NCBI RefSeq assembly: GCF_023715885.1
Contig: NZ_JAMBOY010000001.1
Span: forward strand, 62,001-126,000
Direction: 5' to 3'
DNA: 64,000 nt
Source: Microbacterium hydrocarbonoxydans
Lineage (GTDB): Bacteria > Actinomycetota > Actinomycetes > Actinomycetales > Microbacteriaceae
Both the position numbers and the translations under genes were made by a program. The notes under the pieces were generated by a model. The model saw nothing but the letters and a program-made list of their open reading frames with translations. It was not told where the DNA came from and did no database searches. Position 1 is the stretch's first letter; the number at the start of each line of letters is the position of its first letter. Shown in pieces: positions 17,625-27,158 of the stretch.

Positions 17625-17888
17625 ATGACCTCTCCTGCAGCATCCACGATCACGATGTTCGGTGCCGACTGGTGCCGCGACTGCATCCGCACCAAGAAGC
17701 AGCTCGACGAGCTGGGTGTCGAGTACACCTACGTCGATCTCGTGGCCGACCCCTCCGCCGCCGACGTCGCGAAGGATATCTCGGGTCGCACGAACATCCC
17801 GGTGGTGCTCTACCCCGATTCCTCTCACCAGGTCGAGCCCTCGAACGCCGATGTCGAGACGAAGCTCCGCGAGCTCTCGCTGATCTGA
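17625..17888 (+). CDS. Mycoredoxin/glutaredoxin-like protein
   Basis: This is an 87-residue thioredoxin-fold protein. The redox motif CRDC follows FGADW at residues 17-20, and the cis-proline loop TNIPVVLYPD is near residue 57. The family includes actinobacterial mycoredoxins, which reduce mixed disulfides with mycothiol in the cytoplasm. The usual mycoredoxin active site is Cys-Pro/Gly-x-Cys; the Arg-Asp pair here is a variant, so the exact reductant is uncertain. It is a single gene with its own start region. Confidence 0.85.
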   Translation: MTSPAASTITMFGADWCRDCIRTKKQLDELGVEYTYVDLVADPSAADVAKDISGRTNIPVVLYPDSSHQVEPSNADVETKLRELSLI

Positions 17889-17956
17889 TCGCGACGTGAC
17901 CACTCGCGCGGCGGGTGCGGCGGCTTAGGCTGGAGTCCCGTCCGAAGGAGACGCCG

Positions 17957-19720
17957 ATGACTTCTGCGACCACGTCCGCCTCGCCCGGCGCCGACGCGAA
18001 GGCCCCCGACCTCGACGACACCGACCGCGCCCGCCTCGACACCGCGATCGGCGAGCTGCACACGGGTGCCGCCACGTGGTCGGCGCTCACCCTGTCGCAG
18101 CGGGTCACCCTGCTGCGCCAGGTGCGGACGAGCGTCGCCGCAGCGGCGGAGGACTGGGCCGTCACGGCGGCCGCGTCGAAGCGCCTCGACGGACGCCATC
18201 CGCTGCGTGGCGAGGAGTGGTTGAGCGGCCCATACAGCGTGCTGGGAGCGCTCGATGCGTACATCGATACACTCACCCGCCTCGCTGAGGGTCGCAACGC
18301 TCTCGACGGCGTGCGCATGAGCCGCGCGCCGGGCGGTCGCACGCGCGTGCACGCCTTCCCCCTCACCGGCATCGATCGGTTCCTGCTGTCGGGCTTCGCC
18401 GGCGAGGTGTGGCTCGAGCCGGGCATCACGCCGAACGGCGCGCGGGCCGGAGCCGGGCTCGCGCAGCGCACGCCCGCGGCATCCGGGGGTGTGGGTCTGG
18501 TGCTCGGCGCCGGCAATGTCACGTCGATTCCGGTTCTCGACGTGCTGTACGAGCTGCTGGCCCACAACCGCACCGCGCTGCTCAAGGTGAATCCCACCCA
18601 GGATGCCCTGGTGCCAGTGTTCAAGCGCGCGCTCGCTCCCCTGATCGGCCCGGGGTTCCTGCGGGTCGTCCGAGGGGGCCCCGCCGTCGGCGCCTACCTC
18701 ACCGGTCACCGCGACCTCGCGCACGTGCACATCACCGGGTCCGCCGCGACCTTCGACGCGATCGTCTGGGGAACCGGACCGGCTGCAGCGCGTCGCCGCC
18801 GCGAGAACCGCCCGCAGCTGAAGAAGCCGATCACCGCGGAGCTCGGCGGGGTCTCGCCCATCATCGTCGTCCCGGGCGAGTGGACCGACGCCGATCTCGC
18901 GTACCAGGCAGAGCACATCGCGACGATGCGCCTGCAGAACGGCGGGCACAACTGCATCGCCGGACAGGTCGTGATCCTCTCGGCTGACTGGGCTCAGGCA
19001 GACGCCTTCCGGGCGGCGCTGCGCCGCGCATACGCCAAGGCGCCCGAGCGGCCGATCTGGTACCCCGGATCCGACTCCCGCATGGACGTCGCGACGGCGG
19101 ACTACCCCGACGCGCTCGTCCTCGGCGATCGACTGCTCGTCGAGATCGACGAGCACCAGGATGCCGCAGCTCTGCAGACCACCGAGTATTTCGCCCCGGT
19201 GCTCGGCGTCGTCGCGCTGCCCGGCTCCGGGCAGACGTTCCTCGACGCCGCCGTCGCATACGCGAACGAGAGTCTGCAGGGCACGCTCGGCGCGAACCTG
19301 CTCATCGACCCGGTGACGGAGAAGTCGCTCGGCGCCGGTTTCGAGCGAGCGATCGCCGCGCTGCGCTACGGCTCGATCGCGATCAACGGCTGGACGGCGT
19401 TCGGATTCATCATCCCGACGCTGACCTGGGGAGCCTTCCCCGGCAACACGATCGACGACGTGGGCAGCGGCCTCGGCATCGTGCACAACGCGCTGCTGCT
19501 CGACGGCGTCGAGCGCTCCGTCATCCGCGGCCCGTTCCGTCCCTTCCCGCGCTCCCTGCCGGTGGTCAACGGCGGCGGCCGCTTCACGATCCTCCCGACG
19601 CCGCCGTGGTTCGTCTCCGCGCGCACGGGCGCGCGGGTGAGCGAGGGCCTCACGCGGTTCCGCGCCGGCGGCGGCCTGCTCGGACTTCTGAAGACGCTGA
19701 CGGCGGCGCTGCGCGCCTGA
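17957..19720 (+). CDS. Aldehyde dehydrogenase family protein
   Basis: The 587-residue protein is longer than the usual 480-500. The glutamate motif ITAELGGVSPIIVV is near residue 296 and the catalytic cysteine in GGHNCIAGQ near 333; LVLGAGNVTSIPVLDVL is the cofactor loop. ATG at 17957 follows GAAGGAG at six bases; the frame is open to 17915 but lacks coding signs there. The C-terminal 90 residues hold an oligomerisation region rich in arginine and glycine. The substrate is unknown. It converges with the metallopeptidase gene. Confidence 0.86.
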   Translation: MTSATTSASPGADAKAPDLDDTDRARLDTAIGELHTGAATWSALTLSQRVTLLRQVRTSVAAAAEDWAVTAAASKRLDGRHPLRGEEWLSGPYSVLGALDAYIDTLTRLAEGRNALDGVRMSRAPGGRTRVHAFPLTGIDRFLLSGFAGEVWLEPGITPNGARAGAGLAQRTPAASGGVGLVLGAGNVTSIPVLDVLYELLAHNRTALLKVNPTQDALVPVFKRALAPLIGPGFLRVVRGGPAVGAYLTGHRDLAHVHITGSAATFDAIVWGTGPAAARRRRENRPQLKKPITAELGGVSPIIVVPGEWTDADLAYQAEHIATMRLQNGGHNCIAGQVVILSADWAQADAFRAALRRAYAKAPERPIWYPGSDSRMDVATADYPDALVLGDRLLVEIDEHQDAAALQTTEYFAPVLGVVALPGSGQTFLDAAVAYANESLQGTLGANLLIDPVTEKSLGAGFERAIAALRYGSIAINGWTAFGFIIPTLTWGAFPGNTIDDVGSGLGIVHNALLLDGVERSVIRGPFRPFPRSLPVVNGGGRFTILPTPPWFVSARTGARVSEGLTRFRAGGGLLGLLKTLTAALRA

Positions 19721-19756
19721 CCGCGATAGCGCGCGATTTGTCGTGACGCCCGAGGA

Positions 19757-20638
19757 TCAGAGCTGGTCGCCGGGGATCGTGAGGGGGTCGGCGCAGCTGT
19801 CGAGGCCGTTCCGGTAGCCGCTCGCGAACCAGTACTGGCGCTGGTCGCCCGTGCCGTGCGTGAAGCTCTCCGGGTTCACCGTGCCGCTCGACTGCTCCTG
19901 GATGTTGTCATCGCCGACCGTGAACGCCGCGTTCAGAGCATCCTCGCGCTCCGCCTCGGTGCTGGGCTGCAGGTAGGGCACGCCGTTCTTGTCCTTCTCC
20001 CCCTCCATCTGCCCGATCCACGCACCGGCGTAGCAGTCCGCCTGCAGCTCGATGCGCACGCCGTTGCTGTCGGGACCTGTGCCGTTGTTCGGGTAGCGCT
20101 CCATGTCGCCGGTGATGTACTGGATGTGGTGGCCCCACTCGTGCCCCACGATGTACAGCTGAGCGAGGTTGCCCGCCGACGCGCCGAACTGCTGCTGCAG
20201 GAGCTGGAAGAACGTCGGATCGATGTACACCGTCTCGTCGGGCGGGCAGTAGAACGGCCCTACCGCGTTCGACGCCGTTCCGCACGAGCTGGCCGTCGCC
20301 CCGTCGACGATGATCAGCTGCGGCGGCCGGTAGTTCTCGACGTGGTCCTCCCAGTAGCCGTCGAGGGCGAGCTGCGAGCTGGCGACCCGGCAGTCGACGT
20401 TCTCGTTCGCATCCTGCCCGGTCTCGCAGTTCTCGATCACGCTGCCCTCGGAGGGCTCGGCACCGGTGCCGCCTCCGGACCCGCCGAGGAGTCCGGTGAG
20501 GTCGATTCCGAGCAGCGGACCGGCGATGAGCGCGATGATGCCGAGCAGGCCCACACCTCCCGCACCGGCCACGACCGCGCCGCGGCCCTTGCGACGGGCG
20601 GTGTTGCCGGAGACGTCGGCCTCGGGGTTGAAGGTCAT
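19757..20638 (-). CDS. Neutral zinc metallopeptidase (YpfJ family)
   Basis: The 293-residue protein has a cytoplasmic N-terminus (MTFNPEADVSG), one membrane helix at about residues 23-47, a glycine-rich linker, and an outside domain with the zinc site HEWGHH near residue 165 and the third-ligand region ELQADCYAGAW near 198. The family is a predicted membrane-tethered zinc protease of unknown substrate. A very long upstream extension of this frame (to 22216) is antisense to the malate dehydrogenase and resolvase-like genes and is rejected. The ATG at 20638 gives the family-typical N-terminus. Confidence 0.9.
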   Translation of the reverse strand: MTFNPEADVSGNTARRKGRGAVVAGAGGVGLLGIIALIAGPLLGIDLTGLLGGSGGGTGAEPSEGSVIENCETGQDANENVDCRVASSQLALDGYWEDHVENYRPPQLIIVDGATASSCGTASNAVGPFYCPPDETVYIDPTFFQLLQQQFGASAGNLAQLYIVGHEWGHHIQYITGDMERYPNNGTGPDSNGVRIELQADCYAGAWIGQMEGEKDKNGVPYLQPSTEAEREDALNAAFTVGDDNIQEQSSGTVNPESFTHGTGDQRQYWFASGYRNGLDSCADPLTIPGDQL

Positions 20639-20704
20639 GCCACGAGGGTACTCCGCCCGACCGGCGCCCTCCCGCATCACCGGCGCCCGTCGTAGGCTCG
20701 GGAC

Positions 20705-21694
20705 ATGAGCACCACGATCACGATCACGGGCGCGGGCGGGCAGATCGGCTACGCGCTGCTGTTCCGCATCGCCGCCGGAGACCTGCTCGGCCCCGACGAG
20801 AAGGTGCGGCTGCGGCTGCTGGAGATCCCGCAGGGGATCGGCGCGGCCGAAGGCGCGGCACTCGAGCTGCAGGACGGTGCCTTCGGGCTGCTCGAGCACG
20901 TCGAGGTCAGCGACGACGCGGCGGTCGGGTTCGACGGGTGCGACCTCGCGCTGCTCGTCGGCGCGCGCCCCCGGGGACCGGGCATGGAGCGCGGTGACCT
21001 GCTCGCGGCCAACGGCGGCATCTTCGGTCCGCAGGGCGCGGCGATCGCCGCGAACGCCTCCCCGGACGTCCGTGTCACGGTGGTCGGCAACCCGGCGAAC
21101 ACCAACGCGCTCATCGCCGCGGCATCCGCCGACGGCGTGCCTTCGAGCCGCTTCACGGCTCTCACCCGCCTTGACGAGAACCGCGCCCGCGCTCAGCTCG
21201 CCCAGACCCTCGCGGTGCCCGTCGACACCGTGCGTCGCGTGCCCATCTGGGGCAACCACTCGGCCACGCAGTTCCCCGACGTCTCGCACGCGACCGTGGC
21301 CGGCAGGCCGGCGAGCGAGGCACTCGAGGCCATCGTCGGCGACGTGCCCGCCTGGCTCGACTCGACGTTCATCCCGCGCGTCGCCAAGCGCGGCGCCGAG
21401 ATCATCGAGGTGCGGGGGTCGTCGTCGGTCGCTTCGGCCGCCAGCGCGACGCTCGACCACGTTCGCGACTGGGTGCACGGCACCGACGACTGGACGTCGG
21501 CGGGGGTCGTCTCGCAGGGCCAGTACGGCGTACCCGAGGGCCTCGTCTGCTCGTTCCCGGTGCAGTCGATCGACGGAGAATGGCAGGTCGTGGAGGGACT
21601 CGAGGTGAGCGACTGGGCGCGGCAGCGCATCGAGGCATCGGTCGCCGAGCTCGTCGAGGAACGCGACGCGGTGACGGCGCTCGGACTGCTCTGA
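20705..21694 (+). CDS. mdh: Malate dehydrogenase
   Basis: The 329-residue enzyme interconverts malate and oxaloacetate with NAD. Visible are the NAD-binding [16 protein letters not shown], the substrate arginines in [35 protein letters not shown] and the catalytic histidine in [11 protein letters not shown]. Length and motifs match the actinobacterial homodimeric type. It is divergent from the metallopeptidase gene across 66 bp. Confidence 0.95.
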   Translation: MSTTITITGAGGQIGYALLFRIAAGDLLGPDEKVRLRLLEIPQGIGAAEGAALELQDGAFGLLEHVEVSDDAAVGFDGCDLALLVGARPRGPGMERGDLLAANGGIFGPQGAAIAANASPDVRVTVVGNPANTNALIAAASADGVPSSRFTALTRLDENRARAQLAQTLAVPVDTVRRVPIWGNHSATQFPDVSHATVAGRPASEALEAIVGDVPAWLDSTFIPRVAKRGAEIIEVRGSSSVASAASATLDHVRDWVHGTDDWTSAGVVSQGQYGVPEGLVCSFPVQSIDGEWQVVEGLEVSDWARQRIEASVAELVEERDAVTALGLL

Positions 21695-21746
21695 CGGGTC
21701 ACCGTTCGCGTCGCATTCAGGGCAGAATGGATGCCGGAGGTGCGCG

Positions 21747-22223
21747 ATGAGCGAGACGATCGATCCCACGAGGGCGGCGGCATCCGTCGAGGAGCCGCTG
21801 ACCAGCCCGCTGCACCTGCCGCATGCCGCGGCCGAGTGCCCGAAGTGCTTCACAGAGCTCCAGCAGAACCGGAATTTCTGGCTCGCGCGTCCCGACGGCT
21901 CGCGCCTGGTCGGGCTCGTCGTCTCGCGCGACGACATGCCGTCGGTGGTCGAGCAGCGCGACGATCTCACCCGCTTCGGTGTGCCGATCGAGGGCTTCCG
22001 CCACCCCGCGCCCGACATCCTGGAGAGCTGGAACGACCGGCTCACGCGTCTCATCGCGACGCTCAACAAGGGCGACGTGCTGGTCGTCGCGAACATCCGA
22101 GCGCTCGGTCGTGATGCCGACGAGGGAGCCCGCACGGTCGCCGAGCTGCGCCGCCACGGCATCATCGTCAAGGTGCTCAGCCACAACGCGCGGCATCTGG
22201 CCGACGCCGCCGCCACCCGCTGA
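21747..22223 (+). CDS. Degenerate serine-recombinase-like protein without DNA-binding domain
   Basis: The 158-residue protein aligns with the resolvase catalytic domain: GLVVSRDDMPSVVEQRDDL corresponds to YARVSTxxQSLxxQxxAL, and NKGDVLVVANIRALGRDADE to the GDxLVVxxLDRLGR region. The serine position is kept, but the arginine two residues before it is valine, and the first arginine of DRLGR is lost. The C-terminal helix-turn-helix is missing, and the N-terminus carries an extra CPKC-type segment (AAECPKCF). It is therefore unlikely to recombine DNA. GGAGGTG precedes the ATG. No repeats or partner transposase are nearby. The function is unknown. Confidence 0.65.
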   Translation: MSETIDPTRAAASVEEPLTSPLHLPHAAAECPKCFTELQQNRNFWLARPDGSRLVGLVVSRDDMPSVVEQRDDLTRFGVPIEGFRHPAPDILESWNDRLTRLIATLNKGDVLVVANIRALGRDADEGARTVAELRRHGIIVKVLSHNARHLADAAATR

Positions 22224-22246
22224 GTCGGGGCGCGCCGGCACGAGAA

Positions 22247-22278
22247 AGCCGGCCGCCACCCGAGGGTGACAGCCGGCT
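22247..22278. terminator. Bidirectional terminator-like hairpin
   Basis: AGCCGGC at 22247-22253 pairs with GCCGGCT at 22272-22278, and within the loop CACCC pairs with GGGTG to extend the structure. It sits between the convergent resolvase-like gene and WXG100 gene, the usual place for a shared terminator. There is no strong T-run. Confidence 0.55.
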
Positions 22279-22308
22279 GAGGAACTCACCGCGAAGGTGG
22301 CGACATCG

Positions 22309-22599
22309 TCACCAGCGGTTCATGTTCCGGTTCTCGTTGGCCTGGCCGTCGGCCGAGTCCTGCGAGACCTGGCGTCCGATGTCGGTCAGAAGCGCCTTCA
22401 TCTCGCTCAGCGCCGAGTTCCACTGCGCCTTCGCCTGGAGGTAGGCCTCCGAGGCCGAACCCGTCCAGTTGGCCTGGAGCGGCTTCAGCGCGTCTTCCAT
22501 GTCGTTGAGCTTGCTCTCGATGTTGTTGGCGCCGCGGACCAGGTCGGTACCCGCCGTGTCGACAGCGCCGAACTGCATCTTGTAACCGTCGTTACCCAT
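22309..22599 (-). CDS. WXG100 family T7SS protein (ESAT-6-like), first of pair
   Basis: This is a 96-residue all-helical protein with the turn motif WTG near residue 46 (QANWTGSASEAYLQ) between two predicted helices, as expected for WXG100 proteins secreted as helical-hairpin dimers by EccC-dependent machines. The ATG at 22599 is preceded by GGAGGGGAAG; the longer open frame upstream overlaps the second WXG100 gene and is rejected. It follows its partner by 19 bases in one operon. The C-terminus lacks an obvious YxxxD/E, so the export signal may be on the partner or on a third protein. Confidence 0.88.
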   Translation of the reverse strand: MGNDGYKMQFGAVDTAGTDLVRGANNIESKLNDMEDALKPLQANWTGSASEAYLQAKAQWNSALSEMKALLTDIGRQVSQDSADGQANENRNMNRW

Positions 22600-22618
22600 A
22601 GTGTCTTCCCCTCCGATC

Positions 22619-22930
22619 TCAGCCGAGACGGCCCATGAACTTGTTCTGAGCCTGCGCCGACGCGTCGTCGGTCTGGGTGTAGGCAGACTGCGAGTCGCGC
22701 AGGTTCTGCTCGAACGTGTCGAGCGCGTTCGTGATCTTCCGCGACTTCTCCTGCCACGCCTGGAAGGTCTGCTGGAACGCAGCGGCGCCCGAGCCGGCCC
22801 AAGACGCACCGATGCCGGAGAGCTGGCTCTGAATCGAGTTCAGCTCACCGATGATGTCCGTTTTCGAACTGCTGACGATGCTGGCACCTTGCTGCAGGGC
22901 ACCATCCGCTGCAGAGACTTCTCCTGCCAC
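22619..22930 (-). CDS. WXG100 family T7SS protein, second of pair
   Basis: The 103-residue helical hairpin protein has the turn motif WAG (IGASWAGSGAAAFQQ) near residue 45 and a long amphipathic second helix. Two GTG codons compete: 22936 is inside the AGGAGGTG ribosome site, whereas 22930 sits five bases after it, so 22930 is chosen. With the 96-residue neighbour it should form the heterodimeric substrate of the EccC machine encoded next door. A conserved palindrome lies 116 bases upstream. Confidence 0.88.
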   Translation of the reverse strand: MAGEVSAADGALQQGASIVSSSKTDIIGELNSIQSQLSGIGASWAGSGAAAFQQTFQAWQEKSRKITNALDTFEQNLRDSQSAYTQTDDASAQAQNKFMGRLG

Positions 22931-23045
22931 GGTCACCTCCTGGTCATAAGGGCTCTTGGGCCCCGATTGGTCGGCCCCGGTTGGGGCCGTGACGCCGATG
23001 CCCGGCGACAGATATCACCTTACGGGTCCGGTGCGGCGCTGCCCA

Positions 23046-23061
23046 TGGGTAGCTCTGCCCA
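23046..23061. promoter_or_regulatory. Palindromic operator candidate upstream of the WXG100 pair (site 1)
   Basis: TGGGTA-GCTC-TGCCCA, or TGGGCA-GAGC-TACCCA on the coding strand, gives arms related by inverted repeat with a four-base spacer. The same TGGGGA-N4-TCCCCA pattern with identical spacing occurs at 31821, 36761 and 57920. It lies 116 bases upstream of the WXG100 start in a 159-base gap after eccC. A regulator binding site is inferred. Confidence 0.5.
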
Positions 23062-23089
23062 CCTGACGTCCGAACGTCGGAACACCCGC

Positions 23090-26000
23090 TCAGACGTGGG
23101 ACGAGGGCGCGTACGCGAGCTGCATCGTCTGCACCCCGCGGTCGCGCGTGATCACCTTCGCCCGTCCCGGCACGGCCGGCGTCGCCTTGACGTTGCCGAT
23201 GAGCGGCCCTTCGTCGGGGCTGCCCGACAGCAGGATGCCGGGGGACGCCAGGTCGCGCAGCGTCTGCATCACGGGTTCGAACGTCGCACGGGACGCACCG
23301 CCGGAGCGGCGCGCGAGGATGAGATGCAGGCCCACGTCGGTCGCCTGCGCGAGCAGCGGCTGCAGGACCGCGATCGGATTCCCCGACTGCGTGTTCACGA
23401 GATCGTAGTCGTCGACCAGCACGTAGACCTCCGCCCCCGACCACCAGGAGCGGTCGCGCAGCTGCTGCGGCGTCACGTCCGGGCCCGGCAGCCGACCGCG
23501 CAGATACTCCGCGAGCCCAGCGAGCTCCTCAGACGCCTGCTGAGCGGTCGTGTAGTACCCCGCGAGGTACTCGTCCGGGATCTCCGAGAGCAGCGCCCGG
23601 CGATAGTCGACGACGAACAGCTGCGCGGTCTTCGGAGTGGTCGTGCGCATGACCTCGCGTGCGAAAGCGCGCAGGAAGCTCGATTTGCCGGACTGGCTGT
23701 CGCCGAACAGGTACAGGTGCGGGTTGCGACGGACATCGAACGCCGTCGGTGCCAGCTCCGCCTCGTCGACGCCCAGGAGGACCTGGTTCTCGAGGGGTGT
23801 GCCGGCGGCGAGCTGCTGCAGTCGCGGCAGTTCGAGCATCTCGGGCAGCAGACGCAGCTTGGGCGCCTGCGGTCCCTTCCACGCCGCGTTCACGCGCGCG
23901 ATCAGGTGCTCCACGCCCTCGCCGAGGGTCTCCGGGTCGCCGGATCCGTCTACGCGAGGCAGGGCCGTCAGCATGTGGTGCTTCGAGGGTGCGAGGCCGC
24001 GCCCGGGTCGTCCGAGCGGCACGTTGGCGGCCACCTTGCGATCGATCTCGGAGTCGGTGGTGTCACCGAGGCGCAGCTCGAGCTTCGACCCGAACGTGTC
24101 GCGGATCGCGGTGCGGAAGTCCATCCAGCGTGTCGTCGTCACGATCAGGTGGACGCCGAAGGTCAGGGCCCGACCGGCGAGCGCCTGGATCGCGAACTCC
24201 ATCTCGTCGAACTCCGCGCGGATCGTCGGCCAGCCGTCGATGACGAGGAACACGTCGCCGTACCCGTCGTCCGCCTGGCCCCGGGCACGCAGGCGCCGGT
24301 AGGTCTCGATGGAGTCGATCGAGTTGGCGGTGAAGTAGCGCTCGCGGGCGTTGACGATGCCCACGACCTCCTGGAACATGCGCCGCAGCACGTCCGGCTG
24401 GTTCCTCCCTGCGACGCCCGCGACGTGCGCCATCTTGGCGAACGGCACGAACGTGCCGCCGCCGAAGTCCATGACGTAGAACTGCACCTCCTGCGGGGTG
24501 TGGGTCAGAGCGATACCGGTGACCACACTGCGTGCGAGCGTGCTCTTGCCGCTGCGCGCACCGCCCACGATGGCGAGGTGCCCGCCTGCGCCCGTCAGGT
24601 TCATGACGAGGCTGTCGCGACGCTGCTCGAGCGGGCGGTCGACGATGCCCAGTGGAATGGTCAGCGGCCCCTGCTGGCGCCAGCGCGGCGAGATCAGACC
24701 GAGCTGCGGATCCTCGACCAGATCGCCGAGCATCTCGTCGAACGTGGGCGGCACATCCAGCGGAGGCAGCCACACCTGGTGAGCCGGCACGCTCCGCCCC
24801 TTCATGAGCGACACGGCGATGTCGAAGGTCACGCGCTTCTCAGGGGCCTCGACGCTCGCCGCACCGAGAGCGAGCTGCGGCTCTTCGGCGTCCTCCTGCA
24901 CCACGACGGGGGCGGCGGTGAAGGAACGGGCCTCGATCGCGCGAACCGGGAGGTCGCTCCCCGGGGCGTCCGCGGCGCCCGGTCTGCGCCGCCGCGTCTT
25001 CGGCGGCGCGGAGACGTACGCCGCGCGGAACTGGGTGAGGGTCTCGGCATCCGACTTCAGGATCCCGTGCCCACCGCCGCCGGGGAGGGTGAAGGCGTCG
25101 GGCACCCCGATCACTGCGCGCGAGTCCGCGCCGGAGAAGGTCTTCAGGCCGATCCGGTAGGACAGGTGCGAGTCGAGACCCCGCAGCTTGCCCTCCTCGA
25201 GTCGCTGCGTCGACAGCAGCAGGTGCACCTGCAACGACCGGCCGAGGCGGCCGATCGCGACGAACAGCTCGGTGAAGTCCGGCTTCGCCGCGAGCAGCTC
25301 GGAGAACTCGTCCGCGACGATGAGCAGCGCCGGCAGGGGCTTGAGATCGGTGCGACCGCCCTTGCGCGCGGTCTCGTAGTCGGTGACGTTCGCGAAGTTG
25401 CCGGCGTCGCGGAGCAGCTCCTGCCGACGCGTCATCTCACCCTGAATGGCATCCTGCATGCGGTCGACGAGCGTGAGGTCATCGCCGAGGTTCGTGATGA
25501 CCGCGGACACGTGCGGCATGTCGGCCATGCCTGCGAACGTCGCTCCACCCTTGAAGTCGATGAGGACGAAGTTGAGCGCCTCGGACGAATGCGTCATCGC
25601 CAGCGACAGCACCAGCGTGCGCAGCACTTCGGACTTCCCCGATCCGGTCGCGCCGATGAGCATGCCGTGCGGGCCCATGCCCTGCTGGGCCGATTCCTTG
25701 AGGTCGAGCACCATCGGCTGACCCGTGGAGGTGAGTCCGATCGGCACCCTCAGTCGGTCCCGAGCAGAGCGCGGCTTCCAGGCCACCTCGGGATCGAAGT
25801 CGCGCACGTCGGGCAGCGCCAGGAGGTCGGTCAGCTCGGCGCTGATCGTGCGGGCGCCTCCCGCATCCTCGTCCTGCGCTGCCTCACCGAGGCCCGTGAG
25901 GCGACGGGCGACGGCCTCCGCCGAAGCGATGCCGAGGAAGTCAGCGGATGCCGCGACCGCGCCGACACCGCGCCGCGCGACCGTCAGCGCCGTGCCCGTC

Positions 26001-27076
26001 TCGCCCTCGAGGATGAGTCGGATCGTCAGCGGATCGGTCAGCTGATCCCACTCCCGAGGGATGTCCAGGACGGTCACGCCGTCGACACCGCCCTCCTCGT
26101 TCAGCAGGTTGCCCGGGGGCAGCTCGACGCCGTCGGTGACCACCAGGACGTGCGGCACGGCTCCGCCACCTCGACCGCTCACCGGGCCGCGAGCGCGGAT
26201 GTCGGCGATCAGGGGCTCGATGTCCGCCCAGGAGGAGCCGATCCGGCGAGCGCCGCCGACGGCATCCGTCCTGCTCTCGGACTGGGCGTGCGGCAGCCAC
26301 TTGACCCACTCCCAGTAGGGCAGGTCGACGCCGGACGCGATGACCGCGACCTGCAGGTCTTCGGGAGCGGCGAAGGTCACCAGCTGCGCGATCATCGCTC
26401 TCGCGAGTCCTCGACCGCGCACGGTGTCGCCGACCAGCTCGATGCGCGCGCAGGTGGCGATGTTCAGGCCGAACGGCAGGTCGGGAACCTGGTCGTGGGT
26501 GAGGACGAAGCGGTGGGCGGCCGAGGCGCTCACCGGGTCGAGCTGGGCGAGCGGCGGGATAGGGGCCTCGTCGAGGGTCATGACGAGCGGCTGCGTCGCC
26601 GTGCCCACTCGCGTGACCAGGAACTGCGGGTCACCGACCGGCCGTTCCCACACGCGGGATCCCTCCTCCACGATGAAGGGCAGCGTGTCGGGGGCCGGCA
26701 GCATCCATTCCTCGTACCGTCGCTGCCGTGACGCCACTTCGCGAACGGCGTCGCGCGTCTCGGCGAGGTAGGCGAGGTACTCGCGACGGGTGTTCTCGAC
26801 ATTCGTGGAGTGCTGCGCCTTCTGCCGCCACATCTGACCGCCCACCATCGACAGCGCCATGAAGAGGAACAGGCCGCCCATGATGTAGGTGCGTGTGGCG
26901 TCGCCGCCCTGAGTCAGCGAGAGCACCGCGACCGACCCCAGACTGCCCACCATCGGCAGCGCCATCATGAGGGTGTTCGAGGCGCCTTCGGGCTTGGGGA
27001 GCTCCGGCGCCTGCTGCAGGGTGAGTTGCCCGCCGGCCGGGGGTTTCGGCGCACGGCGATTGCTGGTGGTGCTCAC
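23090..27076 (-). CDS. eccC: Type VII secretion ATPase EccC (FtsK/SpoIIIE, three ATPase domains)
   Basis: The 1328-residue single-chain EccC has two membrane helices at about residues 35-95 (LMMALPMVGSLGSVAVLSL, YIMGGLFLFMALSMVGGQM). Three P-loops follow: GATGSGKSEVLR near 470, GGARSGKSTLAR near 830 and GDSQSGKSSFLR near 1125. Walker B strands are VLIDFKGG, YVMDFGGG and FVVDYRR. All P-loops keep GKS; the third Walker B lacks a glutamate. It should drive export of the WXG100 pair and recognise substrates through the last domain. GTG at 27076 follows GAGGAGGG; the 27097 start lies across that site. It is divergent from the EccD-like gene by 82 bases. Confidence 0.95.
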   Translation of the reverse strand: MSTTSNRRAPKPPAGGQLTLQQAPELPKPEGASNTLMMALPMVGSLGSVAVLSLTQGGDATRTYIMGGLFLFMALSMVGGQMWRQKAQHSTNVENTRREYLAYLAETRDAVREVASRQRRYEEWMLPAPDTLPFIVEEGSRVWERPVGDPQFLVTRVGTATQPLVMTLDEAPIPPLAQLDPVSASAAHRFVLTHDQVPDLPFGLNIATCARIELVGDTVRGRGLARAMIAQLVTFAAPEDLQVAVIASGVDLPYWEWVKWLPHAQSESRTDAVGGARRIGSSWADIEPLIADIRARGPVSGRGGGAVPHVLVVTDGVELPPGNLLNEEGGVDGVTVLDIPREWDQLTDPLTIRLILEGETGTALTVARRGVGAVAASADFLGIASAEAVARRLTGLGEAAQDEDAGGARTISAELTDLLALPDVRDFDPEVAWKPRSARDRLRVPIGLTSTGQPMVLDLKESAQQGMGPHGMLIGATGSGKSEVLRTLVLSLAMTHSSEALNFVLIDFKGGATFAGMADMPHVSAVITNLGDDLTLVDRMQDAIQGEMTRRQELLRDAGNFANVTDYETARKGGRTDLKPLPALLIVADEFSELLAAKPDFTELFVAIGRLGRSLQVHLLLSTQRLEEGKLRGLDSHLSYRIGLKTFSGADSRAVIGVPDAFTLPGGGGHGILKSDAETLTQFRAAYVSAPPKTRRRRPGAADAPGSDLPVRAIEARSFTAAPVVVQEDAEEPQLALGAASVEAPEKRVTFDIAVSLMKGRSVPAHQVWLPPLDVPPTFDEMLGDLVEDPQLGLISPRWRQQGPLTIPLGIVDRPLEQRRDSLVMNLTGAGGHLAIVGGARSGKSTLARSVVTGIALTHTPQEVQFYVMDFGGGTFVPFAKMAHVAGVAGRNQPDVLRRMFQEVVGIVNARERYFTANSIDSIETYRRLRARGQADDGYGDVFLVIDGWPTIRAEFDEMEFAIQALAGRALTFGVHLIVTTTRWMDFRTAIRDTFGSKLELRLGDTTDSEIDRKVAANVPLGRPGRGLAPSKHHMLTALPRVDGSGDPETLGEGVEHLIARVNAAWKGPQAPKLRLLPEMLELPRLQQLAAGTPLENQVLLGVDEAELAPTAFDVRRNPHLYLFGDSQSGKSSFLRAFAREVMRTTTPKTAQLFVVDYRRALLSEIPDEYLAGYYTTAQQASEELAGLAEYLRGRLPGPDVTPQQLRDRSWWSGAEVYVLVDDYDLVNTQSGNPIAVLQPLLAQATDVGLHLILARRSGGASRATFEPVMQTLRDLASPGILLSGSPDEGPLIGNVKATPAVPGRAKVITRDRGVQTMQLAYAPSSHV

Positions 27077-27158
27077 GACTGGCCCTCCTCGCGTCACCTA
27101 CTATTGTGGCAGGACGCCGAGATGGACCGGTATCGCGCGAGAACTTCGAGGGGCGGGG

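Noticed and set aside
17825-19486. Minus-strand frame opposite the aldehyde dehydrogenase gene
   Set aside because: No family motifs; the plus-strand gene has both catalytic motifs and a ribosome binding site.
20639-22216. N-terminal extension of the metallopeptidase frame
   Set aside because: It lies antisense to malate dehydrogenase and the resolvase-like gene, and the family-typical N-terminus begins at 20638.
21747-22223. Mobile element signalled by a resolvase-like gene
   Set aside because: No terminal repeats, transposase, integrase or base-composition change are seen around it.
22601-26731. Open plus-strand frame of about 1376 codons opposite the WXG100 and eccC genes
   Set aside because: It is antisense to clear T7SS genes, rich in Arg/His/Gln as expected of a high-GC shadow frame, and has no domain motifs.
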